Shown piece by piece: positions 8,269 to 16,961 of a stretch of DNA of 64,000 nucleotides. The DNA is from Truepera sp965215315 (GTDB lineage: Bacteria; Deinococcota; Deinococci; Deinococcales; Trueperaceae). The notes under the pieces are model-generated. The model had not been told where the DNA came from. It saw only the letters and a list, made by a program, of their open reading frames with translations, and ran no database searches. Position 1 is the first letter of the stretch. Every line of letters starts with the position of its first letter. The DNA lies in the NCBI GenBank assembly GCA_965215315.1, contig CBDCDB010000008.1, positions 186,001-250,000 of the forward strand. The letters are read 5' to 3'. Position numbers and translations under genes: made by a program.

Positions 8269-8966
8269 CGGCCTATCTCGCCTCGCTTAAACAGAGGGGG
8301 CAAACGCTGATAACGGCGCTGATCGCCTCGAGCTTGCCCTTACTGATACGCCGTTCGTTAAAGCGTGATTTGCACGGTGTTTACGCCAAAGGCGACTGGG
8401 ACGGCCTCTCGCCGGGTGGGGCACTCTTGGCCGCGAACCATCACAGCTGGTGGGATTTGTATCTGGCGTGGTTTATCGGGCAGCAGTTGGGGCGGCCTCT
8501 GAGCGGACTGGTTCTGCCGGAGACCTTGGAGCAGTTCCCTTTTTTTCGTGGTATCGGCGGGGTTTCTACAAACGAGTTACGTGAGGCGCTCCGGCGTTTA
8601 CGGCGCGGTGAAGTCATGATTGTGTTTCCTGAAGGTGAGCTGCGGGCGGCGGGACGTGTGGACGCGCTGCAACCGGGTTTGGGGTTTCTTGCGTCGCGTG
8701 CCGCCGTGCCGGTTTATCCGGTAGCGATTCGCACGGTGCTGCGGGGGGCGCAGCGTCCGGAGGTCTTTATCATTTTGGGCGACGCCGTTTCTTCAGACGA
8801 GGTGGCAGGGGCGCTGAACAGGTTGTTAGGGGGGCTCGAGCGCGACCTCACCCAAGCCGACCCCGAAGCACCGCTGCCGGAGTTTACGCGCTGGAGCGGC
8901 GGCGCGGCGAGTACGAACGAACGGGCCGCCTGGGTAGGTAAACTACTCGGCGGGAGGGTGAGATGA
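8265..8966 (+). CDS. PlsC-like acyltransferase in carotenoid operon
   Basis: This 233-residue lysophospholipid-acyltransferase-like protein carries the catalytic HX4D motif (NHHSWWD) and the later FPEGELR block of the family. The GTG start overlaps the stop of the cyclase-hydratase gene (GTGA), and its own stop overlaps the next ATG. Members of this family next to carotenoid glycosyltransferases (CruD-like) acylate the sugar of carotenoid glycosides. That role is suggested here by context. A general phospholipid role cannot be excluded. Confidence 0.8.
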   Translation: MTAYLASLKQRGQTLITALIASSLPLLIRRSLKRDLHGVYAKGDWDGLSPGGALLAANHHSWWDLYLAWFIGQQLGRPLSGLVLPETLEQFPFFRGIGGVSTNELREALRRLRRGEVMIVFPEGELRAAGRVDALQPGLGFLASRAAVPVYPVAIRTVLRGAQRPEVFIILGDAVSSDEVAGALNRLLGGLERDLTQADPEAPLPEFTRWSGGAASTNERAAWVGKLLGGRVR

Positions 8967-10207
8967 CAGGCGAGCTGAACCTGTTCGGATGGCTGGTGTG
9001 GGGCGTTGTCACGCTGGCGGTGACGGCGCAACTCGGCGTGTTGCTGGTCAACACCTTTACCTTTCCCGTGCTAATTCCTGTTCGGCGCACCAGAACAGTT
9101 GTTGCGGTAGAAAGTGCAGAAGGCACCGCAAAAAACATTGTAAACAACACCGTAAAAGATGCTGAAAAAGCTACGGCGAGAGAAACACCGGAAGCTATAG
9201 ACGCAGCTGTCTCAACGGGTCGCCGCGTCTCGCTACTCGTCCCGGCTCGGAATGAAGCTGTCAATCTTGCTGAGACGTTGCCGCTGTTACTCGAGCAAGG
9301 CGCAGATGAAATCCTAGTGCTGGACGACGCTTCAGATGACGAGACGGCGCAGGTTGTCGCTGAAGTGGGCGGGGAAAAAGTGAGGTGTCTCGAGGGTGAA
9401 CCCTTACCTTCCGGTTGGACAGGCAAAAACTGGGCGTGTTGGCAACTCGCCCAAAAAGCTACGGGTGACATTCTGGTCTTTACCGACGCCGACGTATTTT
9501 GGAAACCGGGGGCGTTGGCCTCGCTCTCAAGGTTTGCCGAACAGAGTGACGCGGTTTACGCAAGCGTCTGGCCCCGACAACGTACCGAAACCCTCTTTGA
9601 ACGCCTCAGCGTCCCGGTCATCGACCTCGTGCTGCTCGGGGGGCTCCCGTATCCACTCGTAAAAAGTACGACCGACGCGGCATTTTCGGCGGGTAACGGG
9701 CAGTGCATGATGTGGACGCGGAGCGCCTATCTGCAGGTCGGCGGGCACGCGGCCTTTAGGGGTGAAGTGTTAGAAGACGTCAAGATGGGGCAGGTCGCGA
9801 AGGGGCGTGGTCTTAAAACGGTCTTGGCTCTAGGCGGTGAGCTGCTAAGCGTGCGGATGTACCGGACGCGGGACGAGCTGCTCGAGGGTTTCTCGAAAAA
9901 TATTCTGGCAGCGCATAACGGCAGCCGTATTTTGCTAGTGGTGTCACTTGCACTCAACACGCTGATGTACACACTCTCGTGGCCCTTAGCCTTTTTGAAC
10001 CCGCTTTGGCTCATCCCGGCGGCGCTCGGACTTTTTCAGCGGGCTTTAACTGCCTATAAAACCCACCGGAGCCCGCTCGAGGCGTTCTTGCAACCGTTCG
10101 TCTTCTTTTTGCTCTGGCAGATCGGTTTACGGGCGCTTCGGCATCAGGGCTACAGCTGGAAAGGTCGTACCTACGGAGGCACCGAAACCTTTGAGGCGCA
10201 TGACTAA
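8963..10207 (+). CDS. Family 2 glycosyltransferase, CruC-like
   Basis: The 414-residue protein has one N-terminal membrane helix, a low-complexity Ala/Thr/Glu-rich linker (about residues 45-85), a GT-A domain and C-terminal membrane helices. The nucleotide-sugar motif is LVPARNEA, the metal-binding DXD is in FTDADVFW, and GEVLEDVKMG matches the ED block of GT2 enzymes. It is translationally coupled to the acyltransferase gene by ATGA and overlaps the next gene by eight bases. By position it probably glycosylates the hydroxylated carotenoid made by the CruF domain. The linker looks lineage-specific. Confidence 0.82.
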   Translation: MTGELNLFGWLVWGVVTLAVTAQLGVLLVNTFTFPVLIPVRRTRTVVAVESAEGTAKNIVNNTVKDAEKATARETPEAIDAAVSTGRRVSLLVPARNEAVNLAETLPLLLEQGADEILVLDDASDDETAQVVAEVGGEKVRCLEGEPLPSGWTGKNWACWQLAQKATGDILVFTDADVFWKPGALASLSRFAEQSDAVYASVWPRQRTETLFERLSVPVIDLVLLGGLPYPLVKSTTDAAFSAGNGQCMMWTRSAYLQVGGHAAFRGEVLEDVKMGQVAKGRGLKTVLALGGELLSVRMYRTRDELLEGFSKNILAAHNGSRILLVVSLALNTLMYTLSWPLAFLNPLWLIPAALGLFQRALTAYKTHRSPLEAFLQPFVFFLLWQIGLRALRHQGYSWKGRTYGGTETFEAHD

Positions 10208-11642
10208 ACCCCGAACAGCGCTCGTTTTAGGTGGCGGCTTTGCGGGGTTGTCGGCGGCGCTCGAGCTAACTCTCAGCGGCGTTCAGGTCACACTTTTAGA
10301 ACAACTTGACGAAGTAGGCGGTAAAGCCGGTGAGTTTGCCAAGAACGACTTTCGCTTCGACCTCGGGCCGAGCGTCTGGACGCTGCCCGAACTCGTCACT
10401 GATTTATTTGCGCGGGCAGGGGAGACGCCGCCGGAGTTTCAGCCGCTGTCGCCCTTGTGCCGTTACTTTTACCCGTCGGGGCGTGTGTGGAACGTGTCTT
10501 TAGACGCTGAGCAAACAGCGGCGCAGTTATCGGACGCGGAGGCTCGAGCCTTTCACCGCTTGCGAGACGAAGCGCGGATACTTTACGAAGCGGCGGCCCC
10601 AACGTTTTTGTTCGGACAATCACCGGGTCTCAAAGAACTGGCGCGTTACGGTCTTTCAGCTGGCCTCAAAGCGCATCCGGGCAAACAGCTTCCGGCACTT
10701 TTACGGCAATTCGGTGCAACCGGTGACTTGGAGACTTTCTTTTTACGGTTTGCGACCTACTTCGGCGCTGACCCGTACCGCGCTCCGGCTGTGCTGCATA
10801 ACATCGCCTGGGTCGAACTTGGCAAAGGGGTGTTCTATCCGGTCGGCGGCATTAAAGGTGTCGTGCGGCAATTTCGGGCTTTAGCGGAAAATCTGGGTGT
10901 AGACGTCCGCACTGGCGTCACCGTAAAGCGGCTGCATACGGCGGACAAAAAGGTTGCGAAAGTCGAGACGGACGCTGGAGATTTTACGGCGGACATTATC
11001 GTGTCAGGTCTGGATATTATTCGGACACATCAACTACTTGGTAAAAAAGCAAAGGGGAAGAGGCTCGAGCCTTCCCTTTCAGGCTTCGTCTTGCTGCTAG
11101 GGCTGGACGGGGAAACGCCCGGTCTGGCCCATCACAATATCTCATTTCCTACCGACTACCGCGCCGAGTTTGAAGCAGTGGGAACAGGCAACCTTGCCGA
11201 CGACCCGACGCTCTATATCTCTATCAGCAGCAAAACCGAACGCGGTGACGCGCCGCCGGGGTGTGAAAACTGGTTTGTGTTGGTCAACGCGCCTGCACTC
11301 TCCGAAGAGCGCCCGTTTGATTGGGAACGCGAGGCTCCGCACTATGCTGGGCATTTGCTCGAGGTTCTGGCGCGGCGTGGGCTGGACGTGCGTAACCGTA
11401 TCCGCGTGCAAAAAACGTTTACCCCGGCGTATCTGGGCCGCCTCGCTCACCGGGGCGCGATTTACGGCGCTGCGACGCACTCGCTGTTGCAGACGATTCG
11501 GCCCAAGCAGACCGTGCGCGGCGTTAAAAATCTGGTGCTGGCCGGGGGGACGGTGCATCCGGGCGGGGGGATTCCGCTGGCGCTGTTGTCAGGCAAGCAC
11601 GCAGCAGAGCTGGTTTTAGGTGGGCGACATGCTCAGAGTTAG
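10200..11642 (+). CDS. crtD: Carotenoid desaturase, CrtD/CrtI family
   Basis: This FAD-dependent enzyme has 480 residues. It has an N-terminal dinucleotide fold (LVLGGGFAGLSAALEL), the block FDLGPSVWTLPELV and the C-terminal signature GGTVHPGGGIPLALLSG of phytoene desaturase relatives. It could be a C-3',4'-desaturase (CrtD) or a phytoene desaturase (CrtI). I prefer CrtD because no phytoene synthase accompanies it and because CruF and glycosyl/acyl transfer genes precede it. The ATG overlaps the end of the glycosyltransferase gene. It is the last gene of the operon. Confidence 0.78.
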   Translation: MTKPRTALVLGGGFAGLSAALELTLSGVQVTLLEQLDEVGGKAGEFAKNDFRFDLGPSVWTLPELVTDLFARAGETPPEFQPLSPLCRYFYPSGRVWNVSLDAEQTAAQLSDAEARAFHRLRDEARILYEAAAPTFLFGQSPGLKELARYGLSAGLKAHPGKQLPALLRQFGATGDLETFFLRFATYFGADPYRAPAVLHNIAWVELGKGVFYPVGGIKGVVRQFRALAENLGVDVRTGVTVKRLHTADKKVAKVETDAGDFTADIIVSGLDIIRTHQLLGKKAKGKRLEPSLSGFVLLLGLDGETPGLAHHNISFPTDYRAEFEAVGTGNLADDPTLYISISSKTERGDAPPGCENWFVLVNAPALSEERPFDWEREAPHYAGHLLEVLARRGLDVRNRIRVQKTFTPAYLGRLAHRGAIYGAATHSLLQTIRPKQTVRGVKNLVLAGGTVHPGGGIPLALLSGKHAAELVLGGRHAQS

Positions 11643-11836
11643 TAGAGATAGAGACGCGGTGGGGTCACGCTCACTTTATGAGGAAGGTTAGTTTTGGCTC
11701 GGTTCAGTAATCTACTTTCTACACGTTCACAATTTTCTATCTGTGGAAAAACTGTATTTTCCCTATAGTTTTTTAGGCTTTCTGCTATGGCTGATTTTCT
11801 AGTAAGGGTTTGTCAATTTACTTCAACCGCAACCCC

Positions 11837-11873
11837 AAAGCGCGACAGGCCGCAGCCAAGTCGTGCTTTTTTT
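11837..11873 (+). terminator. Terminator after the carotenoid operon
   Basis: AAAGCGCGAC pairs with GTCGTGCTTT (one G-T wobble) over a 13-base loop and is followed by a T run. It lies in the 323-base gap between crtD and the kinase-like gene. The rest of that gap is AT-rich and shows no gene to me. Confidence 0.6.
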
Positions 11874-11965
11874 GCAGTGTATAGCTATGCTACTTCGAGC
11901 GCCCAACTAGGAGGCACTTAAGAAACATCAGTACCGGTTCATGCCGAGAAGACGAAAGGGAAACA

Positions 11966-12988
11966 ATGCGCCAGCTCTTACCATCCGTTGAAAACCTTAT
12001 TGACCCCATTACCTTAAACACACTGGAACCTGTTCTAATTAGGAGCGTCCGTTGTGAGCCGGTTGCTATGACCTCGTCGAATACGGGCAGTCGCTTTTAC
12101 GCGGTGACAACAAACGAAGGAAGCGGCCCCCAGTATCTCCTCAAGCGTCGTTATGAGGGAGGTAAAGGGATCGCCTCTGGCCCTGACGGCGATTTTACCC
12201 GCACCATCACCCTCTGGCAGCACGGTGTCCTCGATCGCCTCCCGAATCTCATCGCACATCCGGTAGTAACCTGCGCGCGTGACGGCGCAGGTTACGCCGT
12301 CCTTATGCGTGATGTGAGCGACATACTCCTCAGTGGCGACAAACGATTCACAATTGATGAACATACTTTCTTACTTGACACGCTTGCCGCCCTACACGCC
12401 GCGTTTTGGGAGGATGACCAGTTAAAGCAACTTAACCTGCACGTCCTATCTGGGTACTTTCTGATCGAACCCGACTGTGAAGCCTGGAATTTTATTGAAG
12501 ATTTTCTTGAGCCTGACGTCGCCCAGGTTGTACGGTCGCTCCTCCAGACCCCAAAGCCTCTCTATGACGCCCTCTCAAGCTACCCTTCGACGTTGGTTCA
12601 TAACGACGTATGGTATGGCAACCTCGGGATCACGCGTGATAAGCCTAAACGCGTGATGATGCTGGATTGGGATTACGCTACATTTGCACCTCCAGGCGTT
12701 GAGCTTGTCTTGTACATCGATCAGGGCTTCTTGGTGCTGCCGACCAATGACGAAGCGACCATTGCCGAAACTTACCGAAGGTACTTGGTGCAGCGGCTCG
12801 GTTACGCTATCGATAAACGAGCATGGCAGACACAGCTCGACCTCTGTTTCTTGGGTGAATTCATGCGGCGGAGCAAGTGGGTTCTGGAGTCGGCAAGCCG
12901 CACGTCTGATTTAAGACAAAGGCAACAGCTTCAGGAGAGGTTATTAGGGTGGTCGCGTGTGGTTCGACGTGGCGCAGCGCTGCTCTAA
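11966..12988 (+). CDS. Phosphotransferase of the aminoglycoside/choline kinase family
   Basis: The 340-residue protein has the APH-family catalytic loop LVHNDVWYGNLG and the metal-binding MLDWDYATF block. A nucleotide-binding region sits near the N-terminus (YLLKRRYEG). Such enzymes phosphorylate small hydroxylated or amino compounds, and the substrate cannot be read here. The reading frame looks complete and has GAAAGGGAAACA before the ATG. Its 3' end faces the aldo/keto reductase gene with a 34-base gap. It may act on a natural metabolite rather than an antibiotic. Confidence 0.75.
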   Translation: MRQLLPSVENLIDPITLNTLEPVLIRSVRCEPVAMTSSNTGSRFYAVTTNEGSGPQYLLKRRYEGGKGIASGPDGDFTRTITLWQHGVLDRLPNLIAHPVVTCARDGAGYAVLMRDVSDILLSGDKRFTIDEHTFLLDTLAALHAAFWEDDQLKQLNLHVLSGYFLIEPDCEAWNFIEDFLEPDVAQVVRSLLQTPKPLYDALSSYPSTLVHNDVWYGNLGITRDKPKRVMMLDWDYATFAPPGVELVLYIDQGFLVLPTNDEATIAETYRRYLVQRLGYAIDKRAWQTQLDLCFLGEFMRRSKWVLESASRTSDLRQRQQLQERLLGWSRVVRRGAALL

Positions 12989-13022
12989 GTGGATACGACG
13001 GCACACTTGACTCAGCTGAGTT

Positions 13023-13988
13023 CTACCTTTCCTCACTTCTATCCGTCGCCACCGCCACCTCCGGCGACAACGCCGTAATCTCCGAGCGCATCTCCGGCGT
13101 CATCTCAAACGTTGCAGCGGCGAGTGAAGGCCCCAGCTGCTCCACATTTCTCGCCCCGACTATCGGCGCAGTCACCGCCGGCTGTGACCCCACCCACGCG
13201 ACCGCCAGCGTCGCCGGATGCACGCCATGCTCACGGGCGTACTGCACAAACCGCGCCGCTGTGTGGTGGTGCTGCGGCTCGCCGTAACGGGCGGTGTACA
13301 TCTTATTGTCAACTAGGCGGCCCTGCGCCGGTCTCTCTTTTTCATACTTGCCCGTCAGCAAACCGCCCCCGAGCGGGCTGTACGGAATCACGCCGAGTCT
13401 TTCTGAAAGCGCCAGCGGCAAAATCTCAACCTCGGCTTGGCGTTTGGTGAGGTTGTACATCGGTTGAACCAGCTCGAAGCGGGCGAGGTGTTCGGCGGCT
13501 GAGGTGCCGAGCGCTTTCATAATCTGCCACGCGGCCCAGTTGCTGACTGCCGGGTAGAGGATGAGTCCGCGCTGGACGAGGCCGTCTAGGGCGCGGAGTG
13601 TCTCTTCAATGGGCGTGTCGGGGTCGAACTGGTGGACGAAGTAGAACTCGAGCCTGTCCGTCCCCAACCGTTTCAAAGAGGCTTCTACGGCGCGGGTCAG
13701 ATGACGGCGTGAAAGCCCCCGGTCATTGATACCCTCGCCCATCTTGCCGAAGCCCTTACTGGTGATGATGAGGTCGTCGCGTTCATCCCGGATGAGCCGT
13801 CCTAAAATCTCTTCGGAGCGGCCCCCTGCATAGACGTTGGCGCAATCGAAGAAGTTGATGCCAGCGTCTCTCGAGGCCCCGTAAAGCCGCCCTGACTCCG
13901 CTTCGTCGGCAGTATCACCAAACGACATCGTGCCGAAACAGAGAGACGAGACCTTGACGCCGGCGCGTCCTACAGTGCGGTAGTTCAT
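13023..13988 (-). CDS. Aldo/keto reductase
   Basis: This NADPH-dependent oxidoreductase has 321 residues and a TIM-barrel pattern. It has the N-terminal SSLCFGTMSFG, the FFDCANVYAGGRSEE block with the catalytic Asp and Tyr, and the later PYSPLGGGLLTGKY. I start it at the ATG ending at 13988, because GAGAGG lies six bases upstream. It follows gpmI by ten bases on the same strand, so both are probably one transcript. The substrate is unknown. Confidence 0.88.
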   Translation of the reverse strand: MNYRTVGRAGVKVSSLCFGTMSFGDTADEAESGRLYGASRDAGINFFDCANVYAGGRSEEILGRLIRDERDDLIITSKGFGKMGEGINDRGLSRRHLTRAVEASLKRLGTDRLEFYFVHQFDPDTPIEETLRALDGLVQRGLILYPAVSNWAAWQIMKALGTSAAEHLARFELVQPMYNLTKRQAEVEILPLALSERLGVIPYSPLGGGLLTGKYEKERPAQGRLVDNKMYTARYGEPQHHHTAARFVQYAREHGVHPATLAVAWVGSQPAVTAPIVGARNVEQLGPSLAAATFEMTPEMRSEITALSPEVAVATDRSEER

Positions 13989-13998
13989 AGCTAACCTC

Positions 13999-15516
13999 TC
14001 AGTGTTCAATCAGTGAGTGTTGGGTCATTTCAGGTGGGGCTTGGACGCCGAGCAGGTCTAGAACGGTCGGCGCAACGTCGCCCAGAATCCCGCCCGAACG
14101 CAGTTTCACGTCCCCAGCCCCGATCAAGAGGCACGGCACCGGATTCGTCGTATGCGCGGTGTGCGGCCCGCCCCCTGCGGCAATCATCACTTCGGCGTTG
14201 CCGTGGTCGGCTAAAACGATAAGTGCGCCGCCCTTCGCTTGCACCGCCGCTGCGAGCTTGCCGAGTTCTGCGTCGGCGACTTCACACGCTGTAATCGCCG
14301 CTGCCAAAACGCCCGTGTGCCCAACCATATCTGGGTTGGCAAAATTGATGAGGATAAAATCATCATCAATTTCACGCAGCCGCTTCAGGGTCGTTTCGGT
14401 GAGTTCAGGCGCGCTCATCTCAGGTCTAAGGTTGTAGGTGGCGACTTTCGGTGATGGGACGATGCCCCGATCTTCTCCCGGAAATGGCTTCTCAATCTTG
14501 GCGTCGAAAAAGTACGTTACGTGTGGATATTTTTCGGTTTCGGCGGTGTGATACTGCGTTTTGCCCGCGTTGCTGAGTACCTCGGCGAGCGGATGTTTGA
14601 TTTCAGGTAGGGCCATCGCAAAAGGCGTGTGCAGCTTGGCGTCGTACTCCATCAGTGAGGCGTAGTGAATTTTGGGAACGTTGCAGCGGGTAAATTCTGA
14701 CCAAGATGCGCCTCCCAAAAGGGCGTAGGTGAGCTGACGGGCACGGTCAGCGCGGAAGTTAAAAAACACCACGGCGTCGCCGTCTTTTACGGGAGCGCCG
14801 TTACCGATGACGGTCGGCGCAATAAATTCGTCGGTTTCGCCTCTGCTGTAAGCGGCTTGCACAGCGGCGGTCGCTGTCGGTGCGCGCGTGTCCGACTTCG
14901 CACAGACGATAGCATCGTAAGCTCGTTGTACCCGTTCCCAGCGGTTGTCCCGGTCCATCGCGTAGTAGCGGCCCGATACTGTAGCAACGCGGATGTCGTG
15001 TCCCAACGCATCAATTTTGTCTTGCAGTTCCCGGACAAAACCCAACGCACTGTCTGGCGGGGTGTCACGTCCATCAGAAAAGACGTGGACGTAAACGGGT
15101 GCGGTGCTTTTGCGTTTGGCGAGGTCTAGGAGCGCGAACAGGTGCTGAATATCACTGTGAACGCCGCCATCACTGACCAAACCCATGAGGTGCAGTGAGC
15201 CGCCGGAGGATGCGTCACACGCTTCGTTCAGAACTGGGTTGTCAAAAAATGTTCCGTCGTCGATGGCGTCTTGAATAAAGCTCAAGCTCTGTTTGACGAT
15301 GCGCCCCGCGCCCAAATTGAGGTGCCCGACCTCGGAGTTGCCCATCTGCCCATCTGGAAGTCCGACGGCGCGGCCCGAAGCTTGCAGCTGCGTGTGCGGA
15401 GCTGTTTTCCAGAACCCGTCGAAGTTGGGTGTGTGCGCGAGCGCGACGGCGTTACCGGGGCCGTCAGGGGCGAGGCCGAAACCGTCTAGAATCATGAGCA
15501 TTACAGGGGTAGGCAC
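13999..15516 (-). CDS. gpmI: 2,3-bisphosphoglycerate-independent phosphoglycerate mutase
   Basis: This glycolytic enzyme interconverts 3- and 2-phosphoglycerate in the cytoplasm using two metal ions. The length of 505 residues is normal. The metal-binding start LMILDGFGL and the phosphoserine loop MGNSEVGHLNLGAGR are present, as are the late DHGNAE and the HTAHTTNPVP block. Translation begins at a GTG with AAGGAG seven bases upstream. It is followed closely by the aldo/keto reductase gene. Confidence 0.96.
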   Translation of the reverse strand: MPTPVMLMILDGFGLAPDGPGNAVALAHTPNFDGFWKTAPHTQLQASGRAVGLPDGQMGNSEVGHLNLGAGRIVKQSLSFIQDAIDDGTFFDNPVLNEACDASSGGSLHLMGLVSDGGVHSDIQHLFALLDLAKRKSTAPVYVHVFSDGRDTPPDSALGFVRELQDKIDALGHDIRVATVSGRYYAMDRDNRWERVQRAYDAIVCAKSDTRAPTATAAVQAAYSRGETDEFIAPTVIGNGAPVKDGDAVVFFNFRADRARQLTYALLGGASWSEFTRCNVPKIHYASLMEYDAKLHTPFAMALPEIKHPLAEVLSNAGKTQYHTAETEKYPHVTYFFDAKIEKPFPGEDRGIVPSPKVATYNLRPEMSAPELTETTLKRLREIDDDFILINFANPDMVGHTGVLAAAITACEVADAELGKLAAAVQAKGGALIVLADHGNAEVMIAAGGGPHTAHTTNPVPCLLIGAGDVKLRSGGILGDVAPTVLDLLGVQAPPEMTQHSLIEH

Positions 15517-15635
15517 AGGGTTCTCCTTAAGGCGAAGTCAAGGCTGATGGTGCGGTCTGGGCCACCTATAAACTCGAGCCTACAAGCTGGCTCTCTCAGT
15601 TTACCTGCCCCCAGCCCACAACACGTTCTGATACC

Positions 15636-16100
15636 TCAACGTGGCGACGTCGGTTTGGTGCGAAAATTGTTAAGCGTGGCGAGCGCAACGATTTCGCAGT
15701 CGTGGAGATAAAACTCGTCAAGGGTCAAACCTGAGACCTGTTCATTCACAAGTTTTTGTATGTTGACCATAAGGCGCGGCGTCGTTTCACCTTTTTCGAC
15801 GCGAACACCCTTGGGGAGCGGGATAGCGTCGGTTAAAAAGTTAAGCAGGCGGTGAACCGGCAGTGACAAGACGTTGGTCACGAGGTTGAAGGTGGCGACG
15901 CCCGCTGTAAAGGTGAGAAAGTGCAGCTCGAGCTTCACCTTAGGCGCAGCCGCCCGTAAAAATTTGGGCAACACCGACTCGGACGTGATTTGCACAAAAA
16001 TGGTGCTGCCCACGCAGCTTACATGTTCGATAGGTGCGGGTAAAGGTTTCTCGGCGGTGGCTAGCTCGAGGGCTTCGGGAAAGGGCAAAATCAGTTGCAT
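15636..16100 (-). CDS. Conserved-looking protein of unknown function
   Basis: The 154 residues give no family I recognise. The protein is mostly soluble, with no signal peptide, and contains mixed strands and helices (MQLILPFPEALELATAEKP at the start). It starts 12 bases after the dciA-like gene stop and on the same strand, so it likely belongs to the recF-dciA unit. It ends about 120 bases before the gpmI start region. Confidence 0.6.
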   Translation of the reverse strand: MQLILPFPEALELATAEKPLPAPIEHVSCVGSTIFVQITSESVLPKFLRAAAPKVKLELHFLTFTAGVATFNLVTNVLSLPVHRLLNFLTDAIPLPKGVRVEKGETTPRLMVNIQKLVNEQVSGLTLDEFYLHDCEIVALATLNNFRTKPTSPR

Positions 16101-16112
16101 AGATTCTGAATC

Positions 16113-16961
16113 TTAATGCCAGCGGCCTAGTGCGCGGGCGATGCGGGCGTCAAGATGACTGAAATCGTCTTCGCTAACGTCATCTACAGATTTGCCCAGC
16201 ATATGCGATAGATAACAGCGGGCGGCAAACTCGAGGTGAGGTTTATACGCGGGGTCGGCAAGAACTTGCGGCAATAATTCCTGTACCTTCTCGCTCAGGT
16301 ACGCTCTAGCCTGAAAAACGGCGACGGCCCGCTCTTCTTCGCTTAAAAGGGGCGTCGCTTGACCCGGTGCGACGGCTAAGGTATGGCTCGCCGTCCGGAC
16401 TTTCGGAAACTCGGCGTAGCGGGCGCAGGTGACGCAAAACCCTCGCTTCGGGGTCAGCCCGCCGCACACCTCGCAAGCTTGCCAGCCCTCGGCCTCACGC
16501 GCGGCTCGCCACGAGAGCATCGCTTTGGCGGCGCTCATCGCGTGGCGGGTCAGGTCGTCGGACAACTCAGCTTGGGAGACGGCCCGAGACAGCTCGGCGA
16601 GCGCTTTGGGGTCGGGCGGTACAGCCTTTTTTTGCGGCAGCGTTTCTTCTAACAGCGGTCTTCGGCCCAGCCGAAACCGCACGTCTTTTACATCTTTAAC
16701 GCCGAACTTGGCGACGTAGACGTTGACGAACTTCTGCCGCTGAAAACTCAGGTGCATCGCCGTTTCGGAATCTTGCACTTCGACGTAGAGTACGCCGTCT
16801 TGCAGCGTTTTGGCCTCGGTAAAACGAGCGACCTTAGCCCCGACGACTTGAGGCCAGAGCAAAACTGCTTCAGCCCGTTTGACGCCCCGTTTGAGGCCGC
16901 CTTTTTTGAACACTTCGGCGAGCAGGTCGGAGACGTCCCTGGACGGGCTACGGTTCCGCAC
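16113..16961 (-). CDS. DciA/DUF721 family protein with a C-terminal zinc-ribbon-like part
   Basis: The N-terminal 110 or so residues (from SPSRDVSDLLAEVFKKGG through LYVEVQDSETAMHLSF) match the DUF721/DciA family, which helps load the replicative helicase DnaB in many bacteria. A Cys cluster CEVCGG...CVTC near residue 190 looks like a small metal-binding ribbon and makes the protein longer (282 residues) than typical DciA. The GTG start overlaps the recF stop by 14 bases, the common recF-DUF721 neighbourhood. The start is chosen from that overlap; the frame is open further upstream through recF. Confidence 0.75.
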   Translation of the reverse strand: MRNRSPSRDVSDLLAEVFKKGGLKRGVKRAEAVLLWPQVVGAKVARFTEAKTLQDGVLYVEVQDSETAMHLSFQRQKFVNVYVAKFGVKDVKDVRFRLGRRPLLEETLPQKKAVPPDPKALAELSRAVSQAELSDDLTRHAMSAAKAMLSWRAAREAEGWQACEVCGGLTPKRGFCVTCARYAEFPKVRTASHTLAVAPGQATPLLSEEERAVAVFQARAYLSEKVQELLPQVLADPAYKPHLEFAARCYLSHMLGKSVDDVSEDDFSHLDARIARALGRWH

